Shown here: positions 16,552-25,240 of the stretch, piece after piece
Position numbering within the stretch: position 1 is the first letter of the stretch
How the letters are laid out: every line of letters starts with the position of its first letter
NCBI RefSeq assembly: GCF_005144585.1
Contig: NZ_SSMQ01000001.1
Location: 434,001-498,000, forward strand
Direction: 5' to 3'
Origin: Polyangium fumosum
Lineage (GTDB): Bacteria > Myxococcota_A > Polyangia > Polyangiales > Polyangiaceae
Length of the DNA stretch: 64,000 nucleotides
Notes under the pieces: generated by a model
Database searches by the model: none
What the model was told of the DNA's origin: nothing
Seen by the model: the letters and a program-made list of their open reading frames with translations, nothing else
Made by a program: the position numbers and the translations under genes

Positions 16552-16813
16552 CCGAAAAGCTCCTACTTCACCGACAACGGACGTCGCCGGGTCACGAGAG
16601 ACCTGGGGGTTGGCCGCGAGTGCGGGCCGGGCAAACGCGTGGTCGGCAGACGACCCGAGCGTGCGCCACTCGTTCGCCTATAGCCGAACTCGTGATGGGA
16701 GCGAAGCAGATGTCGCCGGAATTCGCTGTTTTTCGGGGGACGAAGCGTTGCAACAGGGCCAAACCGCCGTGCGGCGTGTCGCGTCCTGGACGGGAAACCC
16801 GAAAAACGCGGAC

Positions 16814-17095
16814 CTAAGGTTTGGTTTCTCCCTTGTCCGCGGCGCCCTCGGGCGTGCACGCGAGGCACTCGAGGCCCTGGATCTCCACCGAGACCTTCTG
16901 CGCCACGCCGAGCCCGTAAGGGCAGTGCCTGCACTTCGAGTGGCAGCAGTAGCCGCGCTTCAGGTGGTAGACCGACGTGAAGACGACCTTCTGGGCTTCC
17001 TTGTAGAAGTCCACGCCTTCGAGGAGCTGGCTGAACTTGGGGAGTGCTTTCGACAAAGCCACCGCCTCACGGATCCACGTCGCTCGTTCGATCAA
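16814..17095 (-). CDS. DUF5522-type small Cys protein
   Basis: 93 residues. Core VVFTSVYHLKRGYCCHSKCRHCPYGLG matches the short DUF5522 family, in which a YHLKRGYCC-x3-CRHCPY motif dominates; the four Cys and His suggest metal binding. A second Cys pair (LECLACT) near the C-terminus is extra. No signal peptide. It is downstream of efp on the same strand, with 66 bases between them. Biochemical role not known to me. Confidence 0.8.
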   Translation of the reverse strand: MIERATWIREAVALSKALPKFSQLLEGVDFYKEAQKVVFTSVYHLKRGYCCHSKCRHCPYGLGVAQKVSVEIQGLECLACTPEGAADKGETKP

Positions 17096-17161
17096 AGCAC
17101 GAACGACGACGCTGCGGTAGCTCTGTCGAAAGCCCGGTCTCTTCCGCGGGGAAGGACCTTT

Positions 17162-17728
17162 TCAGCGGTTCACACGCTCGAGGTACTTGCCGCCCTCGGT
17201 GTCGACCTTGACCCACTCGCCTTCCTTGACGAAGAGCGGGACGTTGATGATCGCGCCGGTCGAGAGCGTGGCGGGCTTGGTGGCGCCGCTCGCGGTGTCG
17301 CCCTTCACGCCCGGCTCGCAGGTCGTGATCTGGAGGACGACGCTCGGCGGAATTTCGATGCCGATCGGCTGCTCGTTGAAGAGCGTGACGTCGACGTTCA
17401 TGCCGTCGGAGAGCCACTGGGCATCCTCGCCGATCTTGTCGCCGGGGACGTTGATCTGCTCGCCCGTGTTCTGGTCCATGAACACGAAGTCGGAGCCTTC
17501 CGGGTAGATGTACTGGTACGTGCGCGTCTCGACGTTCGCCGGCTCGAGCTTCTCGCCGGACTTGAACGTCCGCTCCAGCACGTTGCCGTTTGCCATGTTC
17601 TTCAGCTTCACCCGGGTGAAGGCCTGACCTTTGCCAGGCTTAACGAACTGGAACTCGATGACGGAGAAGGGATCCTTGCTCCCATCGAGCATCATCTTGA
17701 GGCCTTTACGGATGTCGCTCGTGTCCAT
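17162..17728 (-). CDS. efp: Translation elongation factor P
   Basis: 188 residues, full length. Starts MDTSDIRKGLKMMLDGSKDP. The loop VKPGKGQAFTRVKLKN carries the tip lysine (Lys33) that is post-translationally modified in many bacteria. C-terminal signature VDTEGGKYLERVNR with GEWVKVDT. EF-P binds the ribosome between P and E sites and relieves stalling at proline runs, relevant in a genome with Pro-rich proteins such as those encoded here. No modification gene (epmA/epmB type) is seen nearby. Confidence 0.97.
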   Translation of the reverse strand: MDTSDIRKGLKMMLDGSKDPFSVIEFQFVKPGKGQAFTRVKLKNMANGNVLERTFKSGEKLEPANVETRTYQYIYPEGSDFVFMDQNTGEQINVPGDKIGEDAQWLSDGMNVDVTLFNEQPIGIEIPPSVVLQITTCEPGVKGDTASGATKPATLSTGAIINVPLFVKEGEWVKVDTEGGKYLERVNR

Positions 17729-17832
17729 GCGGGGCGCTTCCTGGTAGCTTGACTTGGGCGCCCCCCTTAGCACAGGCATGGGGGTGACGCACAAGGGGCG
17801 AGGCGACGACCCCACCCTGCCTACGCAAGATC

Positions 17833-18693
17833 ATGGATCAATTCGACGACGAGTTACGGGAGATCAAGCGTGAGATCGTCGAGTCCCGCGGGCTCATCAT
17901 CAAGACGAACAACCTCACGAACGCCCTGGCGGCCGACCTCAAGACGATCTCCAAGCGTCAGCTCGGCTTCGAGCGGCGGGCGTTCTGGAACAGCGCCAGC
18001 GCCAACTTGCTCTTCGTCCTGGTCGTGATCGGCGTGGTGAAGCTCGCCTGGGATGCGCGCATCGACTCGGTGCAAGCCGAGACCAAGCAGGCGCAGGACA
18101 AGATCCTGAAGCTCGACACCGACGTGAAGGAGATGCAGCGGCGCGCGGACGACCGGACGCGGGCGGAGTCGGCGGCGGCGGCCTTTTACGAGCTCGTACG
18201 AGCGGGCCGGCGGCAGGAGATCATCGACGGCTTCGAGGCGCTGCGGAAGGAGCCGCTCTCGCGGGCCGAGCTCGCCTTCTTCACGGACGCGGTGGACACG
18301 GCGCGGGCCGAGCTCGGCATCAAGAGCTACCAGCTCGGGCTCGATCACTTGCGCACGGGCCGCTGGCACGAGGCGGCCGTCGCGTTCGAGGACGCGATCC
18401 GGATGAAGGAGAACGCGGCGCACACGCCCTCGGCGCGGCTGAACCTCGCGCGCGCCTACCGGAAGCTGAACCGGCAGCGCGACGCGATCCCGATGTTGAT
18501 GCAGCTCTCCGAGGCCTCGGCGGACAAGGAGATCACCGACGACGCGATGTTCCTGCTCTGCGAGTGCCTCGTCGACATCCAGGCCTGGAACGACGCGAAG
18601 ACCACGCTGCGCGCCTTCATCCGCCGCTTCCCGGACAGCCCGTTCCTGAACGACGCGCGGATGGAGCTGGCGGACATTTCGCTGAAGCATTGA
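17833..18693 (+). CDS. Membrane-anchored coiled-coil/TPR protein
   Basis: 286 residues. N-terminal charged helix (DELREIKREIVESRGLI), one membrane span at about 54-73 (SANLLFVLVVIGVVKLAWDA), coiled coil 75-115 (ETKQAQDKILKLDTDVKEMQRR), then TPR-like repeats to the end (LGLDHLRTGRWHEAAVAFEDAIRM, ARLNLARAYRKLNRQRDAIPM, LCECLVDIQAWNDAKTTLRAF). Resembles CpoB/YbgF-like TPR proteins without being assignable. Divergent from efp. Its 3' end is followed at once by the 43-bp repeat array. Confidence 0.8.
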   Translation: MDQFDDELREIKREIVESRGLIIKTNNLTNALAADLKTISKRQLGFERRAFWNSASANLLFVLVVIGVVKLAWDARIDSVQAETKQAQDKILKLDTDVKEMQRRADDRTRAESAAAAFYELVRAGRRQEIIDGFEALRKEPLSRAELAFFTDAVDTARAELGIKSYQLGLDHLRTGRWHEAAVAFEDAIRMKENAAHTPSARLNLARAYRKLNRQRDAIPMLMQLSEASADKEITDDAMFLLCECLVDIQAWNDAKTTLRAFIRRFPDSPFLNDARMELADISLKH

Positions 18694-18719
18694 GGGGAGG
18701 ACGCCCAGGGGCGCCCAAA

Positions 18720-19105
18720 AACCCTGCCGGCCGATCGGACCTGGCGTTGGGGCCTCCCCAAAGACCACGCCGGCCACCCGGACCTTGGCGTTGGGGCCTC
18801 CCCAAAGACCCTTCCGGCCGATGGGACCTGCATTTGGGGCTTGCCCATGACCGCTCCCAACCGCCCGGACCCGCCTTTGGGGCCTCCCCAAGGATCACGC
18901 CGGCCACCCGGACCTGGCGTTGGGGCCTCCCCAAGGACCACGCCGGCCACCCGGACCTGGCTTTGGGGCCTCCCCATGACCGATTCCAACGGACGGGACC
19001 TGTCTTTGGGGCGTCCCCATGACCGATCCCGACCGACGGGACCTGTCTTTGGGGCGTCCCCATGACCGATCCCGACCGATCGGACCTGTCTTTGGGGCGT
19101 TCCCG
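18720..19105. repeat. Nine tandem copies of a 43-bp palindrome-containing unit
   Basis: The marker TTGGGGC recurs at 18747, 18791, 18834, 18877, 18920, 18963, 19006, 19049 and 19092, i.e. steps of 43 (44 once). Each unit contains TTGGGG-CCT-CCCCAA or a variant (later units have GGGGCGTCCCC), a 6-bp inverted repeat able to form a hairpin. Central units are diverged in the 20 bases between hairpins. 43 is not a multiple of three and no frame carries a plausible gene. The whole 18694-19278 interval otherwise holds only the two hairpins at 19105-19141 and the ribosome site of the next gene. Confidence 0.9.
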
Positions 19106-19141
19106 CTCCATTTTGGAGCACCCAGCGCTCCGTTTTGGAGC
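19105..19141. repeat. Two tandem short hairpins
   Basis: GCTCC-ATTTT-GGAGC at 19105-19119 and GCTCC-GTTTT-GGAGC at 19127-19141. Each is a 5-bp stem with a T-rich loop. They could act as terminators for the TPR gene upstream or as a protein-binding pair; no T-run follows. Confidence 0.5.
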
Positions 19142-19278
19142 ATCTCGCCCGTCCCTTCACGCCGGAACCCGCGCGGTGTGCACCTTGGCCAATCATCCAC
19201 GCCCGCGCGACCGACTTGCCTTTCCCGAGCGTTTTGGGTCTACCATGTGAGCGCGGGTACCTGCGAAAGAGGAGCGCG

Positions 19279-20169
19279 ATGACGTTGATCGGGCCGTGGC
19301 CGAAGAAGTGGAAGGATACGCGGAACGTCACGTTCGACGTGTATCCGACGGCGTATCAGGGCACCTTGAACTACGGCCTGAGCCGGCAGCACGCGCTCGG
19401 GGGGATCTTTCCCACCGCCGAATCACTCGCGGCCCGCGCGCGCGGCGAGAGCCCTCGGGACGAGCTGACCCTCGTCGACAAACCGATCCCGAGCGGGGGC
19501 TTTGGCAACATCCCGCGGGCGGCGACGGGGGGCATGCAGGCGGCCGGGCTTCAGGCGGTTCGGCTCAACATCGGCGAGACGCTTTATCGGTTCGGCGACG
19601 CGGGCGGGCACAAAGGGGGCTGGTGGAGCGGCCGGGAGGGCCTCTTTCGTATCCTCTTGCGCGTGGAGCCCACGCAGCAGGGAATGCCCGGCGTGCGCGG
19701 GGGCTCGGAGCTCGGGATCCGCGATTATGCCCGCAAGTACAGCGAGGTCCTCGGCGAGTGGGGGAGCCAGATGAAGTACCTTTATGCGACGCAGCTCCGG
19801 GGCGCCGTCATGGCGTTCCGCGGCATGGGCGCCTCGCAAAGGTCCAAGGAGATCACCATGATCGAGGGCGCCGATGGTCGCCCCCACGCGGTGACGTACG
19901 AGCACATGTCGGACGACAATCGGCAGATCTTCATCCCGAACGTCTACACGCGCATCGACGGCGCTCCCCCCGGCGAGCCTGCGTTCTTCGCGCCCGTCGT
20001 CAAATGGCACCCCGAGGTGCTGGAGCAATGCCTCGTCCCGCTGATACGAACGCGCCTCGGTCGGGGCGAGAAGTACCGCGCGATCATCGGCGATGTGGAA
20101 GCCTGGATGATGCGCGGCGACCGAAAAGCGCAATTCGGAGACCTGACGCCTCCCGCGCTCTCGGGGTGA
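19279..20169 (+). CDS. Unknown soluble protein
   Basis: 296 residues from the ATG at 19279, which has a good ribosome site (AGAGGAGCG). No signal peptide, span or coiled coil. Notable segments are ETLYRFGDAGGHKGGWWSGREGLFRILLRVEPTQ, GEWGSQMKYLYATQLRGAVMAFRGMG and the C-terminal VVKWHPEVLEQCLVPLIRTRLG. The YRFG...GGWWS arrangement faintly recalls the first motif of some ADP-ribosyltransferase-like toxin domains, but no catalytic set is convincing. Convergent with the esterase gene at 20176. Function not assigned. Confidence 0.75.
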   Translation: MTLIGPWPKKWKDTRNVTFDVYPTAYQGTLNYGLSRQHALGGIFPTAESLAARARGESPRDELTLVDKPIPSGGFGNIPRAATGGMQAAGLQAVRLNIGETLYRFGDAGGHKGGWWSGREGLFRILLRVEPTQQGMPGVRGGSELGIRDYARKYSEVLGEWGSQMKYLYATQLRGAVMAFRGMGASQRSKEITMIEGADGRPHAVTYEHMSDDNRQIFIPNVYTRIDGAPPGEPAFFAPVVKWHPEVLEQCLVPLIRTRLGRGEKYRAIIGDVEAWMMRGDRKAQFGDLTPPALSG

Positions 20170-20175
20170 GGACGC

Positions 20176-21543
20176 TCAAAGCCCCTTGAACAGATCCATC
20201 GGCCGGAACACCCGCGCCCGCCACGCCGCCTCGTTGTGCGGCGCTCCCGCCTCCCACCAGTGGTACACGTCCGATTGCAGCGTGTAGCCCACCGAGATCA
20301 GGACGTCCCGCATCTGCGCATTCTCGCAGGCGTTGTCCCCGAGCCCGACGTCGTCCTCGATCCCGTCGCCGTCCGTGTCCTTGCACTTGGCCTCATTTTC
20401 GGACTGGCCCAGCGCCGGGTCCCCGCCGCCCGAATCGAGGTAGAGCACCGTCGTACGATGGCCGTGTGACTCGTACCGCTCGATCATCGTCTCGTTCGTC
20501 GACGTCTCGCCCATCTTGCCCCAGCCCATCGTGCCCGACAGGCTCGCCGCGTACGCGTATTCGCCCGGGAACCGGTCCGCGATGTGGAATGAAATGAGCC
20601 CGCCGAGCGACGAGCCCATCGTGCCCACCTTCGGCGGCTCGCCGTAGCGGTCCGCGACGAGCTTGCGGACCGCGCCGTTCACGAAGTCCGCATACGCGTC
20701 GCCCTTGCCGCCCCAGGGCTCGACCGTGCCATTTTCGTCGAGATCGATGACGTCGGGCACATGCGTGTACTCGTCCATGCGACCGATGCCCGTGTTGTCG
20801 ATCCCCACGAGCATCATCCCCGCCGGCGCGCTGTCCAGGAGCCTCCAGCCGCCCCAGGCCGCCTCCGGATCGAACAGGTTTTGCCCGTCGTGCACATAAA
20901 GTACGTGCGTCGCCGTGCCCTCCGGCAGCCACACGTTCACCGTGCGCTCCGGCATTTGCGCGTCGCCGATCCGGAAGAAACGATCGAGGTGCGCCGCCGT
21001 GGGCGCGACGAGGCTGATTTCCCCGTTGTCGTCGTACGTGTACGAGCGCGCCCACGGGTCGGCCTCCCATAGCGTCTTGTTCGTGAACTTGTAGCGGCTC
21101 CCCGCCGCCACGTCTTTCACATGCAGCCAGCGAAAGCCCGCATTGTCGATTTGCATCGGGCTGCCCACCCAGCCGTCATGATCCCCCGCGACGAGGTCCA
21201 GGCTCGGGTCCGTCGACACGAAGAGATGCCCGCCCTCCACCCCCACGGGCCATCCGTCGCTCCCGGCGTATTTGTCCATCGTGCCTTCGAGGTCCGCGCG
21301 GAGCTCGGCGAGCAGGCCGTCGAGGCTCGTCGCGCTCGAACCGCCTTGCCCCGCGCCGCCCGTCCCGCCCGCGCCGCCGCCGCCCGCGCCTCCGAGGCCG
21401 CCGCCGCCTTGCCCGGATCCTCCCGTGCCTCCGCCATTCCCTCCGTCCCCGCAGCCGACGATCAGCGCCGCGAGCGCGACGAGCGTCGGGAACAAGAGCC
21501 CCGACCCGCGAACACGATCACCCAAGGAACGAGCGTTCGTCAT
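20176..21543 (-). CDS. Secreted esterase-family alpha/beta hydrolase (lipoprotein)
   Basis: 455 residues. Signal region ends LIVGC (Cys31), then a Gly-rich linker (GGNGGGTGGSGQGGGGLGGAGG). The catalytic domain follows the Fes/esterase D pattern: VWLPEGTATHVLYVHDGQNLF, nucleophile elbow GSSLGGL, acidic residue region VLYLDSGGGD, and a C-terminal His in GAPHNEAAWRAR. An acidic loop DTDGDGIEDD resembles a calcium-binding thrombospondin-type repeat. Predicted lipid-anchored and extracellular; substrate unknown, probably a carboxyl ester or polysaccharide-linked ester. Confidence 0.85.
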   Translation of the reverse strand: MTNARSLGDRVRGSGLLFPTLVALAALIVGCGDGGNGGGTGGSGQGGGGLGGAGGGGAGGTGGAGQGGSSATSLDGLLAELRADLEGTMDKYAGSDGWPVGVEGGHLFVSTDPSLDLVAGDHDGWVGSPMQIDNAGFRWLHVKDVAAGSRYKFTNKTLWEADPWARSYTYDDNGEISLVAPTAAHLDRFFRIGDAQMPERTVNVWLPEGTATHVLYVHDGQNLFDPEAAWGGWRLLDSAPAGMMLVGIDNTGIGRMDEYTHVPDVIDLDENGTVEPWGGKGDAYADFVNGAVRKLVADRYGEPPKVGTMGSSLGGLISFHIADRFPGEYAYAASLSGTMGWGKMGETSTNETMIERYESHGHRTTVLYLDSGGGDPALGQSENEAKCKDTDGDGIEDDVGLGDNACENAQMRDVLISVGYTLQSDVYHWWEAGAPHNEAAWRARVFRPMDLFKGL

Positions 21544-21621
21544 GACCTACCGCCTCCCGAATCCGCAAACGAAGCGCGGGAGTGTGGACGTGTGGCTCCG
21601 CAAAGGCAACGGCCCGCCGCG

Positions 21622-22983
21622 TCAGCGTCGCTTCCTTTGGCGCCCCTCGCGCTCCGCCTCCGCGGCCTCTTCCTCGGCGAGGCGCTCGTCGTCGGGCGCG
21701 TCCGTCGTGTCGCGCACGTCCACGCGGACGCGCTTCGACGCGTTCGGATCCTTTCCGTCCTGCACTTCGATCCGGGCGTCTTCGTGCCCCAGCGCCTCGG
21801 CGCGTCTGCGGATCACGCCCTTCGCGCGTTCGAGCGCGTCGTGCGCCTTCCTGCCCGCCTCGCTCACGTTGGCCGCCGCCTCGCGCAACGCCTTGCCGAA
21901 GAAGAGCGACAAGATTTGCAGCACGAAAGGCGCGACCACGCGCACGCCCACGAAGACCGCGAGCTGCGCGAACATGAGCCCGAACTGGATGAGCCCCGCG
22001 ATCGGACCGGGAATCATGTCCGAGCCCGGGTGCGACTCGTATTCACGCGCCCAGCGCTCTTGCCGCTCTTCCCAGCGCTCTTGTCGCCTCTCCCAGCGCT
22101 CGGCGCGCCGCTCCGCTCTGCGCTCTTGCTTGTCGGCTTTGCGCTCGGCCTTCGCCTCGCTCTTCGTGGCGTGCGGGTCCGCTTTCTTCGAGGGCGCCTC
22201 GCCGAGCTTCTGGAGGAGCGGCGCGAGCCGGCCCGCGCGCTTGTCCGGGTCGGGTTCGAGCATGGCCACGAGCGTGGCCACGAGCGCGGGGCGCGCCGAT
22301 CGACCGAGCGCGGCCTCGACGTCGATGGCGAGGCCTTTGTGCGGCAAATCCTCGGGCTGCCGGCCCGTGAGCATCGAGACGGCCGTCGCGCCGATCGCGT
22401 ACACGTCGGAGGCGGGCATCGCGCGGCCCTGGAACTGCTCGGGCGCCATGAACCCGAACGTGCCGACGACCGTGCTCCCGCCCTCGGGCTTCATCTTGTC
22501 GCGCACGGCGCCGAAATCGATCAGGGCAAACGATCCGTCGGGCCTCCGGAGCACGTTGCTCGGCTTGATGTCGCGGTGCACGACGGGCGGCGCGCGGCCG
22601 TGCAGGTAGTCGAGGATCGCCGACGCGTCGTGCAGGAAGCGGAGCACGTCGGCTTCGCTGAGCGTCGCGCCGCGCTTCTGCATCGCGGCGAGGCTCTCGC
22701 CCTCGATTTTCTGCGTGACGAGGAAGAGCTCGCCGCCCTCCTCGAAGTGCTCGACGTAGCGGGGCAGGCCCGGATGCGAGAGGCTCGCGAGCACGCGCGC
22801 CTCGCGCTCGGCGAGCTCCACCTCTTTCCAGCTCTTCGCGCCGCGCACGCGGAATCGTTTGACCGCGACCGGCTGGCCTTCCTTCTTGTCGACGGCCTCG
22901 AACGTCGCCCCTTGCCCGCCCTCGCCGAGGAGGCGCACGACCGCGTATCGACCGTCTCGCAAGTTGTCCGGTGCGTCGCTCAT
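21622..22983 (-). CDS. Membrane Ser/Thr protein kinase
   Basis: 453 residues from the ATG at 22983. Kinase domain 12-275: glycine loop LLGEGGQGATFEAV, Lys42 (VAVKRF), catalytic HRDIKPSN (Asp138), DFG 156-158, APE-like FMAPEQF. All key residues are present, so it should be active. A basic/acidic helical linker (KADKQERRAERRAERWERRQ) leads to a hydrophobic region of about 325-375 and an acidic C-terminal tail. Hanks-type kinase, typical of myxobacteria; the sensory end is not recognised. Divergent from the VWA lipoprotein gene at 23103. Confidence 0.92.
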   Translation of the reverse strand: MSDAPDNLRDGRYAVVRLLGEGGQGATFEAVDKKEGQPVAVKRFRVRGAKSWKEVELAEREARVLASLSHPGLPRYVEHFEEGGELFLVTQKIEGESLAAMQKRGATLSEADVLRFLHDASAILDYLHGRAPPVVHRDIKPSNVLRRPDGSFALIDFGAVRDKMKPEGGSTVVGTFGFMAPEQFQGRAMPASDVYAIGATAVSMLTGRQPEDLPHKGLAIDVEAALGRSARPALVATLVAMLEPDPDKRAGRLAPLLQKLGEAPSKKADPHATKSEAKAERKADKQERRAERRAERWERRQERWEERQERWAREYESHPGSDMIPGPIAGLIQFGLMFAQLAVFVGVRVVAPFVLQILSLFFGKALREAAANVSEAGRKAHDALERAKGVIRRRAEALGHEDARIEVQDGKDPNASKRVRVDVRDTTDAPDDERLAEEEAAEAEREGRQRKRR

Positions 22984-23064
22984 GGAGTCCGCAGGCACCG
23001 ACGATAGCGCGGAACCGCGGCCCGGGTGGAAGAGATTCTGTGTCGTCCGCACGATTCGCGCGCA

Positions 23065-23093
23065 TTGTTCACCGTCGCTCCGACTCGTGATAG
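23065..23093 (+). promoter_or_regulatory. Promoter of the VWA lipoprotein gene
   Basis: -35 TTGTTC (23065-23070), 17-bp spacer, -10 TGATAG (23088-23093). The predicted +1 is only about 3 bases before the ATG at 23103, although AGGAAGG lies in between, so either initiation is further upstream or the message is nearly leaderless. The segment GCATTGTTCACC (23062-23073) also occurs at 8331-8342. Confidence 0.35.
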
Positions 23094-23102
23094 GAAGGAT
23101 CC

Positions 23103-24338
23103 ATGCGAGTACGGAAAAAGCATTGGCTTGGGATGGCGGTAGGTGGTTTGTCGCTCGGGCTCGCGCTCGTGGGGGCGTGCTCGGCGTCGGGCGGGAGCGG
23201 GAGCGGGAGCGGCGCGAGTGAGGGCGCGGGCGCCTCCGGCGCTTCGGGGCAAGGCGGCGCGGGCGCATCGGGTGGCAATGGTCCCGGCGCGAGCGGGAGC
23301 GGCGGCGACATCTTCGTCGGGTCGAGCAGCGGCGTGGGCGGCGCGCTCCCGGACGCGGATACGTGTGCGAGCGTCTCGTCCGAGGCGACGGCGGGCAAGC
23401 AACCGGCGGATATCATCATCGCCGTCGACACCTCGGGCAGCATGTCCGAGGAGATCGCCCAGGTGCAGGCGAACCTGAACAAGTTCGCGCAGCTCATCAC
23501 GGCGAGCGGGATCGACGTGCACGTCGTGATGATCGCGGACGCCACGATGTGCATCCCCGCGCCGCTCGGCAGCGGGAGCTGCAATGGGATGGACGAGAAG
23601 CTGCCGAACTACCGGCACGTCGTGCAGACCGTCGCCAGCACGGACGCGTTCCAGCAGATCCTGAGCACATATCCGCAATGGAAGGACGTGCTCCGCCCGA
23701 ACGCGGTGAAGACGATCGCCGTCGTGTCGGACGACGACTCGGACATGGCCGCGAACACGTTCACGAACCAGCTCCTCGCGCTCGACCCGACGTTCCAGGG
23801 CTACAAGTTCGACGCGATCGTCTCCTTCGAAGGGGGCGATCAATGCGTTTTCCAGTGCGCCTTCAACTGCGGGGCCTGTCCATTCACCTGCTGCGACAAG
23901 CAGTCGCCCTTTTGCGAGCCGATCTCGGCGTCGGAGGGCAAGGTCTACAAGCAGCTCGTGCAGCAGACCGGCGGCGTGCTCGGAAACCTCTGCATCCAGA
24001 ACTTCGACGCGGTCTTCAACGACATGGCGACCGCCGTCGTCTCGGAGTCGAAGATCTCCTGCGATTACCCGATCCCCGTGCCGCCCGATGGCACGACAAT
24101 CGACCCGACGAAGGTCAACGTCGTCTACACGAACAGCAATGGCACGAAGACGACCATTTACAACGTCCCCGCGGGCCAGGGGGGTTGCGGCAATACGGGC
24201 GGCTGGTACTACGACGTCCCCAACGCCCCGACGAAGATCTCGATTTGCCAGAACACCTGCGCGGCCTTGCAGGGCGACGCGGGCGGGAAGCTCGAGGTGC
24301 TCTTCGGCTGCGAGACGCAGATCAAGCCGCCGGAATGA
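23103..24338 (+). CDS. Lipoprotein with von Willebrand factor A-like domain
   Basis: 411 residues. Lipobox at LVGAC (Cys26), Gly/Ala/Ser-rich linker to about residue 85, then a VWA domain: strand IIIAVDTSGSMSEE with a complete MIDAS DxSxS, later strand TIAVVSDDDSD supplying the distal Asp, and a Cys-rich insertion (CVFQCAFNCGACPFTCCDK). A second disulfide-rich tail follows (GGCGNTGGWYY, CQNTCAAL, GCETQ). MIDAS domains bind metal-coordinated protein ligands. Predicted outer-membrane or surface anchored. The partner is unknown. Confidence 0.88.
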   Translation: MRVRKKHWLGMAVGGLSLGLALVGACSASGGSGSGSGASEGAGASGASGQGGAGASGGNGPGASGSGGDIFVGSSSGVGGALPDADTCASVSSEATAGKQPADIIIAVDTSGSMSEEIAQVQANLNKFAQLITASGIDVHVVMIADATMCIPAPLGSGSCNGMDEKLPNYRHVVQTVASTDAFQQILSTYPQWKDVLRPNAVKTIAVVSDDDSDMAANTFTNQLLALDPTFQGYKFDAIVSFEGGDQCVFQCAFNCGACPFTCCDKQSPFCEPISASEGKVYKQLVQQTGGVLGNLCIQNFDAVFNDMATAVVSESKISCDYPIPVPPDGTTIDPTKVNVVYTNSNGTKTTIYNVPAGQGGCGNTGGWYYDVPNAPTKISICQNTCAALQGDAGGKLEVLFGCETQIKPPE

Positions 24339-24344
24339 GCGGCC

Positions 24345-25190
24345 TCAATCCTCCAGAGGCGCCCACGCGTGGCGCCGGACCCACGTGCCGAAGAGCGAAG
24401 CTTGCACGACCGCCGCGGTCGTGATCACGAGCCCCACGAAATACGCCCCGAAGAATGGGATGAACCCCACCGTATAGGCCGCGAGCAGGGCGGCCATCAC
24501 GCCTGCCGCGGTCGACGCGACGAACTGCCCGAGGAGCCTGCCGTAGGCCCGCGGATCGTGCGCGACGATCTTGTACCAGACGACGGGCCAGAGGCCATTG
24601 AGCGTGTGCCCCGTCAACGAGATCGCAAGAATGACCGCGGGCGTCATCGCGACCCCGATGAGCACGAGCGCCAGCGTGAGCCACACGTTCCCCGGCAGGA
24701 AGATCTCCGAGAGGATCGCCGGCCAGAAGCCGCCGAGCACGCAGACGAACCCCCGCAAGAACGAGAGAAAGAGATCCCAGCGCGAGGTAGAACGCGCCGA
24801 GAAGGGCAGCCCGGGGGCGTCGCGGCCCACGTGCTCGACGATCTGGAAATACACGGTGGAGAGCGTGCCCAGGTAGATCACGTTGAAAAACGTGGAGATC
24901 TGGGGCACGGGGAGCGCGGTGAGCCAGTAAGGCGCGGCGAGCGCCGCGAGGAGGAGCATGCCCTCCTCGTCGAAGGGGCGGCGCAAGGCGAGCATGAGGT
25001 CCTCGCGCTCCGGGCGCTCGGGCGCGGGCAGGGGCCGCGCGAAGGCGCCGCAGCGCGGGCACTTCGTCATGGGCCGCGCGTCATGGTCCGTGACGAGGAG
25101 CTCGAGGCAAGGCGTGCAATGGAGCGCGCCGCATAACGTGCATTCGTGCGTCGCGTTCGTCCCGGGGTGTGCTTGGCAGGGGCCCGCCAT
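24345..25190 (-). CDS. Zinc-ribbon membrane protein, YIP1-like
   Basis: 281 residues. N-terminal B-box-like ribbon (CQAHPGTNATHECTLCGALHCTPC) plus a second pair (KCPRCGAF), then about six hydrophobic spans from residue 75 on (LLLAALAAPYWLTAL, FVCVLGGFWPAILSEIF, WLTLALVLIGVAMTPAVILAIS, FVASTAAGVMAALLAAYTVGF, FFGAYFVGLVITTAAVVQASL). The layout matches the YIP1/DUF-type membrane proteins common in Polyangia. Predicted inner membrane with a cytosolic zinc domain. Convergent with the VWA gene (6 bases between stops). Confidence 0.75.
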   Translation of the reverse strand: MAGPCQAHPGTNATHECTLCGALHCTPCLELLVTDHDARPMTKCPRCGAFARPLPAPERPEREDLMLALRRPFDEEGMLLLAALAAPYWLTALPVPQISTFFNVIYLGTLSTVYFQIVEHVGRDAPGLPFSARSTSRWDLFLSFLRGFVCVLGGFWPAILSEIFLPGNVWLTLALVLIGVAMTPAVILAISLTGHTLNGLWPVVWYKIVAHDPRAYGRLLGQFVASTAAGVMAALLAAYTVGFIPFFGAYFVGLVITTAAVVQASLFGTWVRRHAWAPLED

Positions 25191-25240
25191 CGAAGGAGGA
25201 ATCCTTACCCGACCCAGGCGACGATGGCAATCGCGAGGCG

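Noticed and set aside
18720-19105. CRISPR array
   Set aside because: The units are contiguous with a 43-bp period and have no unique spacers; no cas genes are present.
18456-19331. Open frames through the 43-bp repeats (for example a 291-codon minus frame)
   Set aside because: 43 is not a multiple of three, so the reading frame changes from unit to unit; no ribosome site or homology.
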